Below, piece by piece: positions 36,972 to 45,729 of a DNA stretch of 64,000 nucleotides (its first letter is position 1; each line of letters opens with the position of its first letter). The notes below the pieces were generated by a model that made no database searches, was not told where the DNA came from, and saw only the letters and a list, made by a program, of their open reading frames with translations. The stretch comes from Variovorax flavidus (GTDB lineage Bacteria; Pseudomonadota; Gammaproteobacteria; Burkholderiales; Burkholderiaceae_C). The stretch is from NCBI RefSeq assembly GCF_030317145.1, contig NZ_JASZYE010000004.1:186001-250000 (forward strand). The letters run 5' to 3'. The position numbers were made by a program, and so were the translations under genes.

Positions 36972-37700
36972 ATGGGCGACGCCGTGATCTCTGATTTCGA
37001 CAGCGGTTTCGACCGCCGTGCCTTGCTGGCCGTGGAACTCATCGATGCGGTGGGCGGCCAACTTGTGTCCCGCGGCGTCGGGGTGCGGGCGAATGTGCTC
37101 CGCCGGGCGCCGATCGTCAGCCGCTCGGGACGCTTCGTCTGGCTGCGCGAGGAGGATCGGTGGCCGACCCAGATCGACGTGGATGTGGGGCGTTTGCCCT
37201 ATGAGAAGACCAGCAGATCCGTCAAGCGGCCGGCGGACATCGACAAGCCGACACCGGCTGAACGCGTGGTCACGATCGTGCTCCAGCCGACGCAGGCCTA
37301 CGACTTCCCGGACGGCGTCACCGCGCTACGCGGATGCGTGCTCGATGGCAATGGCACGCAGGCTTCGCCGGTGCAAGGCGCGCGGGTGAGCCTGCTGTCC
37401 TCGACCAAGGACTTCGGGGACGCGGTGATGCCCCGGCCTGTCTCGATCACCGCCGAGGACGGGGGTTTCTTTTTCTTTCTCCCGGGGGTGGCGCGCGACC
37501 TCGAACGCCCCTTGTCCAACGGCTACCCGCCCCGATTCCTGCCGGTTGTGCTGCAGGTGGAGCACGCCGGCCAGACACGCGTCACCGGTGCGAAGTTTCG
37601 ATTCTTGGAGGGCGCGCCGCCGGGCTGCATCCGCGAAGGAATGCCGCTGCGGGCGACCGTTGCCTTGAAGTGGTGGGTCATGGAACCCGGTGCTCAATAG
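36972..37700 (+). CDS. eCIS-associated protein with carboxypeptidase-regulatory-like fold
   Basis: A protein of 242 residues from the ATG at 36972, two bases after the previous stop. The middle (TALRGCVLDGNGTQASPVQG, SITAEDGGFFFFLPG) reads like a carboxypeptidase regulatory or transthyretin-like beta domain, and the N-terminal 100 residues are beta-rich (VSRSGRFVWLREEDR). Proteins of this size commonly sit next to DUF4255 genes in contractile tail clusters and are thought to be structural or surface parts. The exact role is unknown. It ends overlapping the upstream signal of the next gene. Confidence 0.55.
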   Translation: MGDAVISDFDSGFDRRALLAVELIDAVGGQLVSRGVGVRANVLRRAPIVSRSGRFVWLREEDRWPTQIDVDVGRLPYEKTSRSVKRPADIDKPTPAERVVTIVLQPTQAYDFPDGVTALRGCVLDGNGTQASPVQGARVSLLSSTKDFGDAVMPRPVSITAEDGGFFFFLPGVARDLERPLSNGYPPRFLPVVLQVEHAGQTRVTGAKFRFLEGAPPGCIREGMPLRATVALKWWVMEPGAQ

Positions 37701-37719
37701 CCTGACAGAGGAGATACGC

Positions 37720-38709
37720 ATGAATGATCCTGAGAGGACACTGACGGCGCCGCCGCCGCCACCCCAACCCGCCGAGCCGCCCCCGACCGAGGTCGAAAAG
37801 CTGGTTAAACAGGCCAAGGACGTTGATATGGTCTATCAGGCGCAGCATTTGCTGGGCCTCGGAGCCGAACTCACGGCGTTCACGAAGCAACGCGATGCGG
37901 CGTTGAAGAGCTACGAGACCGTATTCCCAAGCCTGGAGGCCGACTGGTGCGAGCAACACACCCTCGTGCTGGAACTCGCCAAGCAGTTGAAGGGCGTCTT
38001 CAACGACGCAGAACGCAAGCGGCTGGTGCATCAGTATGTGTGTCCTCAGCTCAATAAGATGCAGGACACCATCACCGCGGTGGAGAACCGGCGGACGGCC
38101 AGCATCGGGACGCTTGAGAAGGCGCTGAGCGAAGCCCGCGAGAAGGAAAACCAGGGCAAGGCGCTGTTGGCCGCGCTGCTGGACAACGCCCGTGTCGTCG
38201 CTTCGGCGCTTGCCCAGGTGGACAAGTGGAGAGCCGAGATCAAGGACCTCCTGGCCGGCCCCAAGCAGGCGCGTGCGATCTACGTGTTCTGGTTCAAGCT
38301 CGCGCCGCTTCATTGGGCCGTGCGCCCGGAGCGCCTAAAGGACAGCTGCGCCTTTCCGGAAGCCGAGGACGCAAAGGCGCTGTGCCCATCGGCGAGTGTT
38401 CTGACCTTGCCCCTCAGAGTGGGGCGGGAGCATGGGGCGTGGCTCTTCGACCCCAAGTGCTTCGAGGCGAAGGCCGACGCCGCTTGGATCGCCCTCAACT
38501 CGCAGTGCGGGTTCAAGAAGGCACGGGTGCTCGCGGAAGCGAAGTTCAAGGCCGCACCGGACGACCTGGCGTCCAGCGAGAAAACGCGTGATGCGCAGAT
38601 GAAGGGCCTCGACGAGGCCGTTCAGAAGGCCCTGGAGCAGGAGAAACCCATCGACCAATGCTGCACTCCCGCCGCAAAGAAGACCGATGAACCTGTCGCT
38701 GCGTCATAG
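37720..38709 (+). CDS. Unrecognised helical eCIS operon protein
   Basis: A protein of 329 residues from the ATG at 37720 with a GAGGAG site nine bases before it; a GTG at 37690 is less likely. A proline-rich N-terminus (APPPPPQPAEPPPTE) is followed by a long helical region (40-190, much of it coiled coil) and a mixed part with four or more cysteines (FPEAEDAKALCPS, CFEAKADAAW, then a late QCC). I do not recognise the family. It lies between the cap and the sheath gene, a variable position in these operons, so it could be a structural accessory or a small cargo protein. Confidence 0.65.
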   Translation: MNDPERTLTAPPPPPQPAEPPPTEVEKLVKQAKDVDMVYQAQHLLGLGAELTAFTKQRDAALKSYETVFPSLEADWCEQHTLVLELAKQLKGVFNDAERKRLVHQYVCPQLNKMQDTITAVENRRTASIGTLEKALSEAREKENQGKALLAALLDNARVVASALAQVDKWRAEIKDLLAGPKQARAIYVFWFKLAPLHWAVRPERLKDSCAFPEAEDAKALCPSASVLTLPLRVGREHGAWLFDPKCFEAKADAAWIALNSQCGFKKARVLAEAKFKAAPDDLASSEKTRDAQMKGLDEAVQKALEQEKPIDQCCTPAAKKTDEPVAAS

Positions 38710-38748
38710 CGCTTGCCTGCCCACGTCATTGGATCGAGGAGCCCCACC

Positions 38749-40302
38749 ATGCCCGAATATCTGACCCCCGGCGTCTACATCGAAGAGATCGAGCGCGGCC
38801 CGCGGCCGATCGAAGGCGTGCCCACCAGCACCGCCGCGTTCATCGGCGAGACGGAGCGCGGCCCTGTGCTGCCTTTGCTGGTGACCAGCTACAACGACTA
38901 CCGGCGTTGGTTTGGCAATGTCTTCGGTGACCTGCCGCGCTACATGCCCTATGCCGTCAGCGGATTCTTCGACAACGGCGGCAAGCGCCTCTACGTCAGC
39001 CGCGTGGTGGGCAAGAACGCCGAGACCGCCACGCTCGAGGCCGCGCCGTTCAGCTTGCGCGCCCTCGGCCCGGGCGAGTGGGGCAACCGGATCTGGGTGA
39101 AGAAGCAGGGCGGCAGCACGCTGGACGCTGACGGCACACCCATCGGCTTCCGGCTTCGGCTCGCCTATTGGTCGACCCTGCCCGATCCGACCTACGATCC
39201 CTTCTCCGATGAGGAGGACGCCCGCAAGGCCCGGCCCCGCCCGACCCTCGTCGAGGACTTCGACGACCTGTCTTATGACCCCGCGTCGAGCGACTACTTC
39301 GGCAAGCGCTTGCCAGGCAATTCCGTGCTCGTGGCGCTGACGGTCTCTGAAGGCACCCCGGCCAACACCCCCATGGACGACATCCCAGGGACCTTCCTGG
39401 CCGATGGAGACGACGGCGACGCGCCCCTCGAGGCGGACTTCAAAGGCGAAGCCGCCGACGGCCGGCAGGCGCAGGGGCTGGAGATCCTCAAGCAGGACGC
39501 CTACCGCGACGTTGCACTCGTGCATGCGCCATACCCACGCGAGGATCCGGTGCTCATCGGCAAGCGGGTGGTCGAGCACTGCGAGGCCAACAAGTTCCGC
39601 TTCGCCGTCGTCGATTGCGACCCGCATCAGTCCAATGTCTCCGAGCTCGTGCCGCGCTCGAAGGTCACGGACTCCCAGTACGGCGCCTTCTACTATCCCT
39701 GGCTCTACGTCTCCGACCCCCGGACCGGCGCTCGCAAGCTCGTCCCGCCCGGCGGGCACACGCTGGGCATTTACGCCCGCACCGATACCGAACGGGGCGT
39801 CTTCAAGGCGCCCGCCAACGAGATCGTGCGCGGCGCGATCGACCTCGAGTACGCCATCGACGATGAACGGCAGGGCGCGCTCAACCCCGCCGGCGTCAAC
39901 GTCACGCGCAACTTCCCGGGCCGCGGCATCCGCGTCTGGGGCGCGCGCACCTTGTCGTCCAACGGGCTCTGGAAGTACGTCTCCGTGCGCCGCCTCTTCA
40001 TCTTCCTCGAGCGCTCCATCTACGAAGGCACGCAGTGGGTCGTCTTCGAACCCAACGACGACCGCCTCTGGGCCCGCGTCAAGGACACCATCCGCCTCTT
40101 CCTGCGCACGCAGTGGCGCAACGGCGCCCTGTTCGGCCGCACCGAGGACGAAGCCTTCTTCATCACCTGCGACCGCACGACGATGACCCAGGACGACATC
40201 CTCAACGGGCGGCTCAAGTGCCAGATCGGCATCGCCCCCGTGCGCCCGGCCGAGTTCGTGATCTTCCAGATCTTCCAGAACACCGCCGAATCCCAACGCT
40301 GA
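38749..40302 (+). CDS. Contractile tail sheath protein
   Basis: A protein of 517 residues. It opens with the typical MPEYLTPGVYIEEIERGP, has TAAFIGETERGP and YGAFYYPWLYVSDP in the middle, and ends with the conserved sheath C-terminal domain (RRLFIFLERSIYEGTQWVVF, IAPVRPAEFVIFQI). The sheath surrounds the inner tube and contracts to drive it. Afp and PVC particles have three sheath paralogues; this operon has only one, which is also usual in several eCIS lineages. A ribosome-binding GAGGAG lies before the start. Confidence 0.96.
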   Translation: MPEYLTPGVYIEEIERGPRPIEGVPTSTAAFIGETERGPVLPLLVTSYNDYRRWFGNVFGDLPRYMPYAVSGFFDNGGKRLYVSRVVGKNAETATLEAAPFSLRALGPGEWGNRIWVKKQGGSTLDADGTPIGFRLRLAYWSTLPDPTYDPFSDEEDARKARPRPTLVEDFDDLSYDPASSDYFGKRLPGNSVLVALTVSEGTPANTPMDDIPGTFLADGDDGDAPLEADFKGEAADGRQAQGLEILKQDAYRDVALVHAPYPREDPVLIGKRVVEHCEANKFRFAVVDCDPHQSNVSELVPRSKVTDSQYGAFYYPWLYVSDPRTGARKLVPPGGHTLGIYARTDTERGVFKAPANEIVRGAIDLEYAIDDERQGALNPAGVNVTRNFPGRGIRVWGARTLSSNGLWKYVSVRRLFIFLERSIYEGTQWVVFEPNDDRLWARVKDTIRLFLRTQWRNGALFGRTEDEAFFITCDRTTMTQDDILNGRLKCQIGIAPVRPAEFVIFQIFQNTAESQR

Positions 40303-40359
40303 CGCTTCTCCGCCGCGCCCCGCGCGCGGCGGCCCCACCCGACCAGGAGGACCAAATCC

Positions 40360-40794
40360 ATGGCACGCATCGACCCCCTGCGCAATATGCGCTTCCGGCT
40401 GGAGATCGACGGCATCCAGCAGGCCGGCTTCAGCGAGATCGCCATCGGCGAAACCACCACCGACGCGATCGACTACCGCGAAGGCGACCAGGCCACCCAC
40501 GTCCGCAAGCTGCCCGGGCTGGCCAAGTTCGGCAACATCACCCTCAAGTGGGGCGTCACCGACTCCGTCGAGCTCTACAACTGGCACAAGCTCATCCTCG
40601 CCGGCCAGATCAAGCAGAACCGCAAGACCGTCGCCATCGTCGTCATCGACGAGGCCGGCGACAACAAGGCCCGCTTCGTCGTCAGCGAGGCCTGGCCCGC
40701 CAAGTACGACCCCAGCGACCTCAACGCCAAGGGCAACGAGGTCTTCATCGAGGTGCTCGAGCTTGTCAACGAAGGCATCGAGCGCGTGCAGTAG
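40360..40794 (+). CDS. Inner tube protein (Afp1/gp19-like)
   Basis: A protein of 144 residues, the exact size class of T4 gp19-like tube proteins. It has the order FRLEIDGIQQAGFSEI, then KLPGLAKFGNITLKWG, then the closing VFIEVLELVNEG strand. It forms the hexameric rings of the inner tube through which cargo is delivered. It follows the sheath gene and has a strong AGGAGG site before its ATG. Confidence 0.95.
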   Translation: MARIDPLRNMRFRLEIDGIQQAGFSEIAIGETTTDAIDYREGDQATHVRKLPGLAKFGNITLKWGVTDSVELYNWHKLILAGQIKQNRKTVAIVVIDEAGDNKARFVVSEAWPAKYDPSDLNAKGNEVFIEVLELVNEGIERVQ

Positions 40795-40817
40795 TGACCC
40801 GCGCGACGGAGACCGCC

Positions 40818-41243
40818 ATGTCCCACCACCCCTGCTTCCAGACCGAGATCGACTTCGCCCTGCCCAAGGGCTTCCTCGATGCCGGCGGCGCCCTGCATCG
40901 CCACGGCACCATGCGCCTGGCCACCGCGGCCGACGAGATCCTGCCCCTGCGCGACCCGCGCGTGCAGCAGAACCCCGCCTACCTGCCGATCATCGTGCTC
41001 GCCCGTGTGGTCGTCCGCCTGGGCGACCTGCCCGACGTCGATACCCGGATCATCGAAGGCCTCTTCGCCGCCGACTTCGACCACCTGCAGCGCCTGTACG
41101 AGCGCATCAACGCCGGCGAGGACGACAGCACCTCCGCTGCCTCGGAGATCGCGTCCGCCCAGGTGCCCCGGTCACCGAACGCGGACCGCTTCGACGGCGA
41201 GGACGCGTCTCCCTGGAGGGCTCGCTCCGTGGGGGAAGCATGA
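40818..41243 (+). CDS. Tail assembly protein (gpE-like)
   Basis: A protein of 141 residues from the ATG at 40818. The pattern TEIDFALPKGFLDAGGALHR, MRLATAADEILPLRDPRV and ARVVVRLGDL, then IIEGLFAADFDHLQRLYERI, is that of phage tail assembly proteins that bridge tube and tape measure or act as chaperones. The C-terminal tail (about 110-141) is polar and likely disordered. The stop overlaps the next start as ATGA. Confidence 0.8.
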   Translation: MSHHPCFQTEIDFALPKGFLDAGGALHRHGTMRLATAADEILPLRDPRVQQNPAYLPIIVLARVVVRLGDLPDVDTRIIEGLFAADFDHLQRLYERINAGEDDSTSAASEIASAQVPRSPNADRFDGEDASPWRARSVGEA

Positions 41244-41422
41244 GGGTCACTCCGCCTCGTCAGCTCGAGGAGGAGATGGCCTTCATCGCCTGTCATTTCC
41301 ACTGGGGCCGCCATGAGCTGATGGCGCTGGAGCACGCCGAGCGGCGGCGCTGGTGCCGGGCAATCTCCAGCATCAACCGGCGCCTGGACGGCGTGCGGCC
41401 CAACCCCTTCGAACTCGTCTGA
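41240..41422 (+). CDS. Small DUF6760-like eCIS protein
   Basis: A protein of 60 residues that starts in an ATGA overlap. The core EEMAFIACHFHWGRHELMAL followed by EHAERRRWCRAISSIN is the signature of a tiny conserved protein found between tube and baseplate genes in contractile systems, like the overlapping gpE/gpE' arrangement of phages. The role is unknown, perhaps a tail-assembly chaperone part. Confidence 0.8.
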   Translation: MRVTPPRQLEEEMAFIACHFHWGRHELMALEHAERRRWCRAISSINRRLDGVRPNPFELV

Positions 41423-41431
41423 GGAGCCGTG

Positions 41432-41857
41432 ATGAAGCCGCTCGCCGATCCCTACCAGGGCTTCCGCTTCCGGATCGAGCTCGACCGGATCCAGCACGGC
41501 GGCTTCAGCCGCGTGAAGGGCCTCGTGCGCGAAACGCGCCACGAGTCCTACCGCGAGGGCGGCGTCAACGACCACGAGCACAAGCTCGCCACGATGACCG
41601 CCTACGGCCCCATCGTCCTCGAGCGCGGCCTGGCGGACGACCGCATGTGGGCCTGGCACGAGGCCGTGATCGAAGGGCGGGTGGAGCGGCGCGATTTCGT
41701 CGTCGCGCTGCACGACGCCGAGGGCAACGAGGTCTGGCGCTGGCTGATCGAGCAGGCCTTCCCCGTCAAGTGGTCGGGCACCGACCTCGACGCTACCAGC
41801 TCGCAGGTGATGGTCGAAAGCGTCGAGCTGGTGCATCACGGGATCCGGCGCGGATGA
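41432..41857 (+). CDS. Second tube-like protein (Afp5-like)
   Basis: A protein of 141 residues from the ATG at 41432 (a GTG at 41429 precedes it). It has the gp19-like order FRFRIELDRIQHGGFSRVKG, HKLATMTAYGPIVLERGL and SSQVMVESVELVHHGI. In Afp-type particles a second tube paralogue forms the tube initiator that joins the tube to the hub, so that role is likely. It overlaps the next gene by four bases. Confidence 0.9.
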   Translation: MKPLADPYQGFRFRIELDRIQHGGFSRVKGLVRETRHESYREGGVNDHEHKLATMTAYGPIVLERGLADDRMWAWHEAVIEGRVERRDFVVALHDAEGNEVWRWLIEQAFPVKWSGTDLDATSSQVMVESVELVHHGIRRG

Positions 41858-43026
41858 ACACGATCCCGCTCCTGCGCCCGCGCAGCGGCGCGCCAACGCG
41901 GCTGGTGATAGCGGCGTCCCGCGCGCGCGCCCTGCCGACGAGGCCCGCCCTCGCGCTGCAGTGGCGGCGTCGGCTGCAAGGCGGCGACGCGCAGCCCACG
42001 GTCCACCGCGGCGCCCAGGTTCTCTCGCTTACCCATTTCCACACGCACGCCCACACGCACGTCCACCTCCACCGCCTGGCGCGCAATCTGCCGCCCCAGG
42101 CCGCCCTGCAACAGGAACGCTCGGTGACGATTCATCTGGATCCGGACCCGAAGCCGGCGCTGCGGATGCCGTCGTTTCACGCGTGGCGCTCACAGGCGGT
42201 AGCGGCGCGTCCGGACGGCGGCGCGAGCAGGACGACATCGCCGATGGGCGTGCGCGCGTTGACCTCACCCGGGTGCGTGAGCCCCGGCCGGACCGCGGCG
42301 CCCCGCGCCGGCGCTGTCGTCGCGCAGCCGGTGACGATCTGGCGCGGCGCGCGCGATGCCGCGCATGGGGCCGATGCCGGAGCAAGGCCTCGTCATGCAT
42401 TCCCAAGGGCTCGCGTGCTGGTGACGGACGACGTTCGGAACAGCCTGCCGCCGCAGGGCATCGAAGGTCGATCGAGGCCTGCATCGAGCGGATCGACGCG
42501 CGCGCGCCCGGCCGGTGTCGCTTTCGACGGCCATCGGACCCCGGCCTCCACCGCACGCAGCGCTCTGGGCGTGGCGTTGACATGGCGAGCGCCTGAGGCA
42601 GCCCGGCCCGACGTCCGACCCGCGAGGCCCTTTGGTAGCAAGGTCGCGATGACGGCGCGCGGCGCTGTCGGGCTCGCAGCGCAAGCTCGCGCTGCAGGGG
42701 CGAGGCCCAGCTCGCGGTCGTCTGCCCCTCCCGCGGAGCTGACCTGGCGCGCGCTGCGCCGGGACAGGCCGTCGGCCGATGACTCGCCGGCATCGGACGG
42801 CTGGCCCGGCGAGGGCAGCGCGGCGGCGACGCCCGCGCTTCGCACGGCGGCGCCGCGGGGTGATGGGATAGGCACGAGCGGCGCACCGGCGCCGTCCCCG
42901 GCCGCTCCGGCCTTCCCGCCGCCGGGCAGCGCAGCCGCCGCGGCGATGGCGGACCGTCTCGCGCAGGACGTGATGCACCGTCTGGAGCGTCGCCTGCGCA
43001 TCGAGCGCGAACGGCGCGGACTCTGA
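41854..43026 (+). CDS. Afp6-position protein, low complexity with a His-ladder
   Basis: A protein of 390 residues from the ATG at 41854. Residues 60-75 contain an alternating histidine run (THFHTHAHTHVHLHRL). Most of the rest (100-360) is arginine/alanine/proline-rich and looks disordered. Only the C-terminus (MADRLAQDVMHRLERRLRIE) resembles a conserved helix that ends proteins in this position in other eCIS operons. The histidine run could bind metal or form one face of a beta strand. The function is unknown; the position between tube initiator and LysM hub points to the baseplate. Confidence 0.65.
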   Translation: MNTIPLLRPRSGAPTRLVIAASRARALPTRPALALQWRRRLQGGDAQPTVHRGAQVLSLTHFHTHAHTHVHLHRLARNLPPQAALQQERSVTIHLDPDPKPALRMPSFHAWRSQAVAARPDGGASRTTSPMGVRALTSPGCVSPGRTAAPRAGAVVAQPVTIWRGARDAAHGADAGARPRHAFPRARVLVTDDVRNSLPPQGIEGRSRPASSGSTRARPAGVAFDGHRTPASTARSALGVALTWRAPEAARPDVRPARPFGSKVAMTARGAVGLAAQARAAGARPSSRSSAPPAELTWRALRRDRPSADDSPASDGWPGEGSAAATPALRTAAPRGDGIGTSGAPAPSPAAPAFPPPGSAAAAAMADRLAQDVMHRLERRLRIERERRGL

Positions 43027-43040
43027 GGCAGGACCCGGCC

Positions 43041-43706
43041 ATGGCAATCGAGAAAGCGGTCATCGAGATTGTTGCCGGCGCGCATGCGGGCGACCGGATT
43101 CCGGTGCTGTTCAATCCGAACGAATACAGCATCGAGCGCAGCAACAGCTTCAAGGCCACGACCATCGTCGGGCTGAGCGGCCCGCTGCTGCACTTCATCA
43201 ACGGTGAGGCGGACGTGCTGTCGATGGAACTCTTCCTCGACGACTACACCGACCGCGGCACCGGGCCGAGCGTGGCGCAGCGGCTGGACGCGCTGGCGGC
43301 ACTGCTGGAGATCGACCGCGAGCTGCATGCGCCGCCGCCCGTGTGCTTCCTCTGGGGCACCCTGAACTTCAAGGCGGTGATCGAGAAGCTGTCGCGCAAG
43401 ATCACGCTCTTCCGGCCCGACGGCACGCCGGCGCGGGCGACCCTGTCGGTGAGCTTCAGGGAATACAAGACGCTCACCGAGCTGATCCGCGACGTGCCGC
43501 TGCAGTCGTCCGACAAGACCAAGCGGCGCTGCCTCAACGCCGGCGAGGCGCTGTGGGCGCTGGCGGCAGCCGAGTACGGGGACGCCGCGCTGTGGAAGGT
43601 GATCGCCGAGCACAACGACCTGGACGACCCGCGCGAGCTGCCGCCGGGCACCTGGGTGACCGTCCCGCCGCTGGAGGACCGCGATGGAACTCGCGCCGCT
43701 TTCTGA
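43041..43706 (+). CDS. LysM-domain baseplate hub protein (Afp7-like)
   Basis: A protein of 221 residues. The N-terminal tube-like domain (IPVLFNPNEYSIERSNSFK, VLSMELFLDDYTDRG) is followed by a LysM domain (about 170-215, GEALWALAAAEYGDAALWKV, LPPGTWVTVPPL). In Afp/PVC particles this protein links the central hub to the baseplate. It overlaps the gpD-like gene by 23 bases. Confidence 0.92.
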   Translation: MAIEKAVIEIVAGAHAGDRIPVLFNPNEYSIERSNSFKATTIVGLSGPLLHFINGEADVLSMELFLDDYTDRGTGPSVAQRLDALAALLEIDRELHAPPPVCFLWGTLNFKAVIEKLSRKITLFRPDGTPARATLSVSFREYKTLTELIRDVPLQSSDKTKRRCLNAGEALWALAAAEYGDAALWKVIAEHNDLDDPRELPPGTWVTVPPLEDRDGTRAAF

Positions 43707-44787
43707 AAAATACGGCGCGTTCTACGCGCCGGCGTTCCAGGTCCTGGTCTCGGGCCGGGACCTCACGCACCAGCTCGCGATCGACGTGACGCAGGTGGAG
43801 GTGGACCTGAGCCTGGGCGCCGCCGGCCGCTTCAGCTTCGTGGTGGGCGGCGCGTACGACCTGGAGGGGCGCGCATTCGTCTCGGGGCTGAACCGGCAGG
43901 TGCTGGAGGTGCTGACCTTCGGCGCGACGGTCGAGATCAAGCTGGGCTACGGCGATCGCTCGAATCTGCCGGTGCTGTTCAGCGGCGTGATCACGGAGAT
44001 CTCCATCAGCTTCCCGGAAGGCGGCACGCCGGAGCTCACGGTGGCGGGCTATGACCACGCCTTCACGATGACGCTGGGCAAGCAGTCGCGGAGCTGGAAG
44101 AACTGGACCGACACGGCGGTCGTGCTGCAGCTGGCGGCGGAGCATGGCCTTGATCCGGACATCGAGCCGACGCTCGAGCAGCACGCGCAGATCGAGCAGA
44201 ACCAGGAGAGCGATTTCGAGTTCATGAAGAAGCTCGCGGACCGCAACCACTGCGAGTTCTACGTGACGGAGAAGAAGGCGCTGCGCTTTGCGCGGCCGCG
44301 CGACGGCGACGACGGCGTCGTGACGCTGCGCTGGGGGCAGGGGCTGCTGTCGTTCCGGCCGGAGGCGAACCTCGCGGCGCAGGTGTCAAAGGTGGAGGTC
44401 TATGGCTGGGACTCCGCGAAGAAGCAGCCCATCGTCGGGCGCGCCGGCGCGGGGGAGGAGTCGGGCCTGGACCCGCGGCGCATCGGCGCCGGTGCGCGGC
44501 TGCGCCAGGCGGTCGGCCGCGACGCGGTGCTGCAGCTGCGCCAGCCGGTGTTCACCGAGGCGGAGGCCAAGCGGCGTGCCGAGGCGGTGCTCAGCGAGCA
44601 CGCCAAGCGCTTCGTGACCGGCGAGGCCGAGTGCATGGGGCTGCCGACGCTGCGGCCGGACTGCAATGTGGACATCGCCGGGCTGGGCGCGCCGTTCTCC
44701 AAGACCTATTACGTGCAGCAGACCGTTCACAAGATCGATGCCAACGGGTACCGGACCCGCCTCAAGGTGAAGGAGACCTCGCTATGA
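43684..44787 (+). CDS. gpD/VgrG N-terminal-like hub protein
   Basis: A protein of 367 residues with the phage late-control D fold: FQVLVSGRDLTHQLAIDVTQ, LGYGDRSNLPVLFSGVI, TVAGYDHAFTM, then QNQESDFEFMKKLADRNHCE, which is the classical VgrG/gpD segment. It forms the trimeric hub at the end of the tube. In Afp the hub and spike are one protein (Afp8); here the spike part is the separate next gene, coupled by an ATGA overlap. Confidence 0.92.
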   Translation: MELAPLSEKYGAFYAPAFQVLVSGRDLTHQLAIDVTQVEVDLSLGAAGRFSFVVGGAYDLEGRAFVSGLNRQVLEVLTFGATVEIKLGYGDRSNLPVLFSGVITEISISFPEGGTPELTVAGYDHAFTMTLGKQSRSWKNWTDTAVVLQLAAEHGLDPDIEPTLEQHAQIEQNQESDFEFMKKLADRNHCEFYVTEKKALRFARPRDGDDGVVTLRWGQGLLSFRPEANLAAQVSKVEVYGWDSAKKQPIVGRAGAGEESGLDPRRIGAGARLRQAVGRDAVLQLRQPVFTEAEAKRRAEAVLSEHAKRFVTGEAECMGLPTLRPDCNVDIAGLGAPFSKTYYVQQTVHKIDANGYRTRLKVKETSL

Positions 44788-45422
44788 CATTGCTCGCCAT
44801 CGCGCCCGGCGAATCGGGGCTGGAAGCCGGCGGCCACGCCAAGGGTGTGGGCATTGGCATCGTGCGGCAGAACCGCGACGACGGCGGGCAGGGGCGCGTC
44901 AAGGTCAGCTACCCCTGGCACAGCGAGCCGCGCGAGAGCTACTGGGCGCGGATCGCCGTGCCCATGGCCGGCGGCGAGCGGGGCACCTACTTCCTGCCCG
45001 AGGTGGGGGACGAGGTGCTGGTCGCCTTCGAGCGCGGGGATCTGCGCTTCCCCTACGTCATCGGTGCCTTGTGGAACGGCGTGGACCGTCCGCCGGATTC
45101 GAACGACGACGGCCGCAATGACCGGCGGGTGATCCGCTCCCGCAAAGGGCATGTGCTGGTCTTCGACGACGGCGCAAAGGGCGCCGTCCGGCTGGCGCTG
45201 GACGACGGCAAGCGCGTGGTGCTCGACGACGAGGGCATCCGCGTGGAGGACGGCCAAGGCAATGCGCTGCGCATCGACAGCCGCAGCGGCGCGCTCACGG
45301 TGGAGGCGCGCGGCGCGCTGACGCTCAAGGGCGCCTCCGTGCGGATCGAGGCGACGGGGTCCATCGACGTGAAGGCCGGCGGCCTGCTCGGCCTGAACGG
45401 CGCCATGGTCAACATCAACTGA
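44784..45422 (+). CDS. Spike protein with gpV/gp5 OB-fold and beta-helix
   Basis: A protein of 212 residues from the ATG at 44784. The N-terminal OB-fold (VGIGIVRQNRDDGGQGRVKV, FLPEVGDEVLVAFERGD, then VIGALWNG) is that of phage baseplate V and VgrG proteins. The C-terminal third consists of short repeats (GALTLKGASVRIEATGSIDV) that build the triple-stranded beta-helix needle. The PAAR tip gene comes next, so the piercing device is encoded as three adjoining genes. Confidence 0.93.
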   Translation: MTLLAIAPGESGLEAGGHAKGVGIGIVRQNRDDGGQGRVKVSYPWHSEPRESYWARIAVPMAGGERGTYFLPEVGDEVLVAFERGDLRFPYVIGALWNGVDRPPDSNDDGRNDRRVIRSRKGHVLVFDDGAKGAVRLALDDGKRVVLDDEGIRVEDGQGNALRIDSRSGALTVEARGALTLKGASVRIEATGSIDVKAGGLLGLNGAMVNIN

Positions 45423-45431
45423 GGAGCGGAC

Positions 45432-45725
45432 ATGGGACTGCCAGCAGCCCGCGTGGGCGACCCCACCAGCCACGGCACGCCGTTGACCGGCGCCGGATGT
45501 CCGACCGTGCTGATCGCCGGCGTGCCGGCCTGGCGCGTCGGCGCGGACATGCACCTGTGCCCACTGTCCAACGGGCCGCAGCCGCACGTGGGCGGCACGG
45601 TGGCCGTGGGCAGCGCCACTGTCCGCATCGGCGGGCTGTTCGCGGCTCGGCAGTCGGACCGCGTGATCGAGGCCGGCGGGCCCAACGTGATCGTCGGCGG
45701 CGCCCCGACGGTGCTCATCGGGTGA
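45432..45725 (+). CDS. PAAR-domain spike tip protein
   Basis: A protein of 97 residues, a single PAAR domain: AARVGDPTSHGTPL at the start, a DMHLCPLSNGPQPHVGG middle with the histidine and cysteine metal ligands, and the closing GGAPTVLIG. It caps and sharpens the spike. It has no toxin extension. Confidence 0.95.
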   Translation: MGLPAARVGDPTSHGTPLTGAGCPTVLIAGVPAWRVGADMHLCPLSNGPQPHVGGTVAVGSATVRIGGLFAARQSDRVIEAGGPNVIVGGAPTVLIG

Positions 45726-45729
45726 CGTG

